DNA of 6,069 nt from Acidobacteriaceae bacterium UBA1795 (lineage in GTDB: Bacteria > Acidobacteriota > Terriglobia > Terriglobales > Acidobacteriaceae). The notes under the pieces were generated by a model. The model was not told where the DNA came from, did no database searches, and saw nothing but the letters and a program-made list of their open reading frames with translations. Of the stretch, positions 4,098 to 6,069 are shown piece after piece. The stretch's first letter is position 1; every line of letters begins with the position of its first letter. The stretch spans positions 26,333 to 32,401 of the forward strand of contig DCFV01000121.1 in the NCBI GenBank assembly GCA_002314435.1, given 5' to 3'. Made by a program: the position numbers and the translations under genes.

Positions 4098-5390
4098 ATG
4101 ACCACCCTCAAAGCCGTGCGCGGCACCCGCGACCTCCTGCCCCCGGAAACCGCCCTCTGGAACCGCATCGAGGCCACCGCCCGCCGCGTCTTCGCCCGTT
4201 ACAACTTCGGCGAAATCCGCACCCCCGTCTTTGAAGACACCTCCCTCTTCGCCCGCGGCGTCGGCGAAGAAACCGACATCGTCTCCAAGGAGATGTACTC
4301 TTGGGAGGACCGCGCCCGCGCGCAGTCGGAAAAGTCCCAGTCCCTCACCCTCCGCCCCGAGAACACCGCCGGCGTGGTCCGCGCCTACATCGAGCACAAG
4401 CTCGGCGAAACCGGCCAGTTGCAGAAGCTCTACTACATCGGCCCGCAGTTCCGCCGCGAGCGCCCCCAGAAGGGCCGCTACCGCCAGTTCTCCCAAATCG
4501 GTGCAGAAGTCATCGGCCCGCCCTCCGCAGGCAGCGAGTCGCCCCTCCGCGACGCCGAAGTCCTCGAAATGCTCGCCACCCTCCTCGACGAGCTCGGCAT
4601 CACTGGCTGGCAGCTCCACATCAACTCCGTCGGCTCCTCCGCCGACCGCGCCCGCTACAACGACACGCTCCGCGCCGCCCTCGTCCCCCTCGCGCACAAA
4701 ATGTGCGCCGACTGCCAGCGCCGCGCCGTCACCAACCCCCTCCGTGTGCTCGACTGCAAGGTCCCCGAGGATCAGCCCATCATCGAGACGCTGCCCAAAA
4801 TCGCCGACGCCCTCGACGAGGACTCCAAGTCCCACTTCGCCGCCGTCTGCGCCGCGCTCGACGCCGCCAGCGTCCTCTACACCCGTAATCCCCGCCTCGT
4901 CCGCGGCCTCGACTACTACACCCGCACCACCTTCGAGTTCACCCACGGCGGCCTCGGCGCACAGAACGCCCTGCTCGGCGGCGGCCGTTACGACGGCCTC
5001 TCCGAAGGCATCGGCGGACCCAAGGCCCCCGGCATCGGCTTTGCCATGGGCGAAGACCGCCTGGTTTTGACTTTGCAAGCTCTCAACCAAGGGGCTGCCC
5101 CACCGCAGGTGGACGCTTACATCGCCCCGCTCGGTGAGAGCCTCAACCCCGCCGCCCTCGCCCTGGCCCGCGAACTCCGTCGCGCCGGCCTTTCCGTCGA
5201 GCTGGGCGATGGCAGTTTCCGCCTCAAAAAGTCCTTCGACGCCGCCGACAAGGCTGCCCGCCGCATCGTCATCCTCGGCGAAGACGAACTCGCATCCGGT
5301 ATCCTTACAGTGAAGGACTTCTCCACAGGCATTCAGTCCAAGGTTCCGCGCGCAGAGCTGGCCGCCCATCTCGCCCAGCCCGCCGCGTAA
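4098..5390 (+). CDS. hisS: Histidyl-tRNA synthetase
   Basis: Class II aminoacyl-tRNA synthetase that charges tRNA-His with histidine using ATP, as a cytosolic homodimer. The 430 residues match the bacterial family length. In order: N-terminal KAVRGTRDLLPPE (5-17); the motif 1 region RTPVFEDTSLFARGVGEETD (41-60); LRPENTAGVVRAYIEHKL (85-102); motif 2 with R119 and R127 (FRRERPQKGRYRQF, 118-131); a CADC...LDCK cysteine set (C203, C206, C220); the His-specific LVRGLDYYTRTTFEF (267-281, key R269); GGGRYDGL (294-301); motif 3 GIGFAMGEDRL (312-322); and an anticodon-binding domain from about 335. There is a small charged stretch at 72-81 where E. coli has a tight turn. The Shine-Dalgarno is weak (AAGG, two bases from ATG). 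It is followed 14 bases later by aspS. A tRNA cognate-pair operon of this kind is common. Confidence 0.98.
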   Translation: MTTLKAVRGTRDLLPPETALWNRIEATARRVFARYNFGEIRTPVFEDTSLFARGVGEETDIVSKEMYSWEDRARAQSEKSQSLTLRPENTAGVVRAYIEHKLGETGQLQKLYYIGPQFRRERPQKGRYRQFSQIGAEVIGPPSAGSESPLRDAEVLEMLATLLDELGITGWQLHINSVGSSADRARYNDTLRAALVPLAHKMCADCQRRAVTNPLRVLDCKVPEDQPIIETLPKIADALDEDSKSHFAAVCAALDAASVLYTRNPRLVRGLDYYTRTTFEFTHGGLGAQNALLGGGRYDGLSEGIGGPKAPGIGFAMGEDRLVLTLQALNQGAAPPQVDAYIAPLGESLNPAALALARELRRAGLSVELGDGSFRLKKSFDAADKAARRIVILGEDELASGILTVKDFSTGIQSKVPRAELAAHLAQPAA

Positions 5391-5404
5391 AAGGAAGAAT
5401 TGTC

Positions 5405-6069
5405 GTGCTCGATTTTCTCGGTACTCTAGAACGCACCCACCTCTGCGGCGATCTGCGCGCCGCTCACGCAGGCCAGCAAGTTGTCCTCATGGGCTGGGTC
5501 AATCGCCGCCGCGACCACGGCAACCTCATCTTCCTCGACCTCCGCGACCGCTCCGGCATCGCCCAGGTCGTGCTCGACAAGGAGCTCGTCCCCGAGGGCC
5601 ACGCCAAGGGCGAGCAAATCCGCCCCGAGTATGTCGTCGCCGCCGTCGGCAAAGTCCGCCTGCGCGACAAAGACGCCATCAACCCCAAGATGGACACCGG
5701 CGAAATCGAGATCGAGACCACCGAGCTGCGCGTGCTCAACGACACCCGCCTCGCCCCCTTCTCGCCCGCTGAAGAAGCCATCCAGAACGAGGAAGTCCGC
5801 CTCAAGCACCGCTACGTCGACCTGCGCCGTGCCGAGATGCAGCGCAACTTCTGGCTCCGCCACCAGATCACCCTCGCCGTGCGCGAAAGCCTCTCCAGCG
5901 AGGGCTTCCTCGAAATCGAAACCCCCATCCTCACCAAGTCCACCCCCGAGGGCGCGCGCGACTTCCTCGTCCCCAGCCGTGTCCATCCCGGCGAGTTCTA
6001 CGCCCTCCCCCAGTCGCCTCAGATCTTCAAGCAGATCCTCATGATCTCCGGCTTCGACCGCTACTTCCA
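5405..6069 (+). CDS. aspS: Aspartyl-tRNA synthetase, N-terminal 221 residues (cut by right edge)
   Basis: Class IIb synthetase charging tRNA-Asp in the cytosol. An OB-fold anticodon-binding domain spans about 10-110 (VVLMGWVNRRRDHGNLIFLD at 26-45). The catalytic domain then opens with LKHRYVDLRRAEMQRNF (133-149), ETPILTKSTPEGARDFLVP (172-190) and FYALPQSPQIFKQILM (198-213), where the window ends within motif 2. The GTG start at 5405 has AAGGA (5391-5395) nine bases upstream and gives MLDFLGTLERTHLCGDLR, matching the family start. His38 occupies the place of Leu30 in E. coli and His31 in Pseudomonas aeruginosa, the residue linked to relaxed use of tRNA-Asn, so this is probably a non-discriminating enzyme. 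The codons are strongly C/G-ending like those of hisS, and the two are probably one operon. Confidence 0.97.
   Translation, partial: MLDFLGTLERTHLCGDLRAAHAGQQVVLMGWVNRRRDHGNLIFLDLRDRSGIAQVVLDKELVPEGHAKGEQIRPEYVVAAVGKVRLRDKDAINPKMDTGEIEIETTELRVLNDTRLAPFSPAEEAIQNEEVRLKHRYVDLRRAEMQRNFWLRHQITLAVRESLSSEGFLEIETPILTKSTPEGARDFLVPSRVHPGEFYALPQSPQIFKQILMISGFDRYF

Noticed and set aside
4074..5369. A 431-codon open frame on the minus strand opposite hisS
   Set aside because: It mirrors almost the whole of hisS, which is certain. The product is low-complexity Gly/Ala/Glu/Val sequence, as expected opposite a C/G-ending gene.
5426..5986. A 186-codon minus-strand frame opposite aspS
   Set aside because: Acidic, Gly/Ala-rich antisense shadow; aspS in the other direction is unmistakable although its GTG start makes it easy to miss.
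1..6069. CRISPR array, insertion sequence or complete tRNA/rRNA gene
   Set aside because: No regularly spaced repeats, no transposase-like product and no complete cloverleaf was found on either strand.

Overview
The window looks like a chromosomal segment of a GC-rich bacterium, most likely an acidobacterium of the Terriglobales type (Terriglobus, Granulicella, Edaphobacter and relatives). The pointers are the strong C/G bias at third codon positions, the protein character of the synthetases, and a non-coding repeat around 3212-3361 that resembles interspersed repeats I associate with acidobacterial genomes. The placement is inference and was not checked against a database.

Left third (1-1504, minus strand): the front part of a FixJ-type response regulator runs off the left edge. 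It is separated by a strong intrinsic terminator from a complete aldo/keto reductase lying upstream of it on the same strand.

Middle third (1505-3964, accessory): two different type II toxin-antitoxin modules bracket an orphan multi-pass membrane protein. First comes brnT-brnA on the plus strand, toxin first with overlapping genes, behind a palindrome that overlaps its likely -10 box. Next is the membrane protein with an excellent ribosome binding site, then a bidirectional hairpin, then about 300 bases without a gene that hold repeat hairpins and a tRNA-3'-end-like scrap. Last, convergent with these, is hicB-hicA on the minus strand, antitoxin first. The hicA start codon sits next to a hairpin with the Shine-Dalgarno core in its loop, and an upstream copy of one arm can form a competing stem.

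Right third (4098-6069, plus strand, core): hisS (complete histidyl-tRNA synthetase) and aspS (aspartyl-tRNA synthetase, GTG start, cut by the right edge) lie 14 bases apart and are probably co-transcribed. The AspRS has His where discriminating enzymes such as that of E. coli have Leu, which suggests a non-discriminating enzyme feeding the indirect Asn-tRNA pathway.

No entirely new multi-gene system is visible. The least explained parts are the switch-like sequence ahead of hicA, the unknown membrane protein, and the repeat block between the convergent genes.
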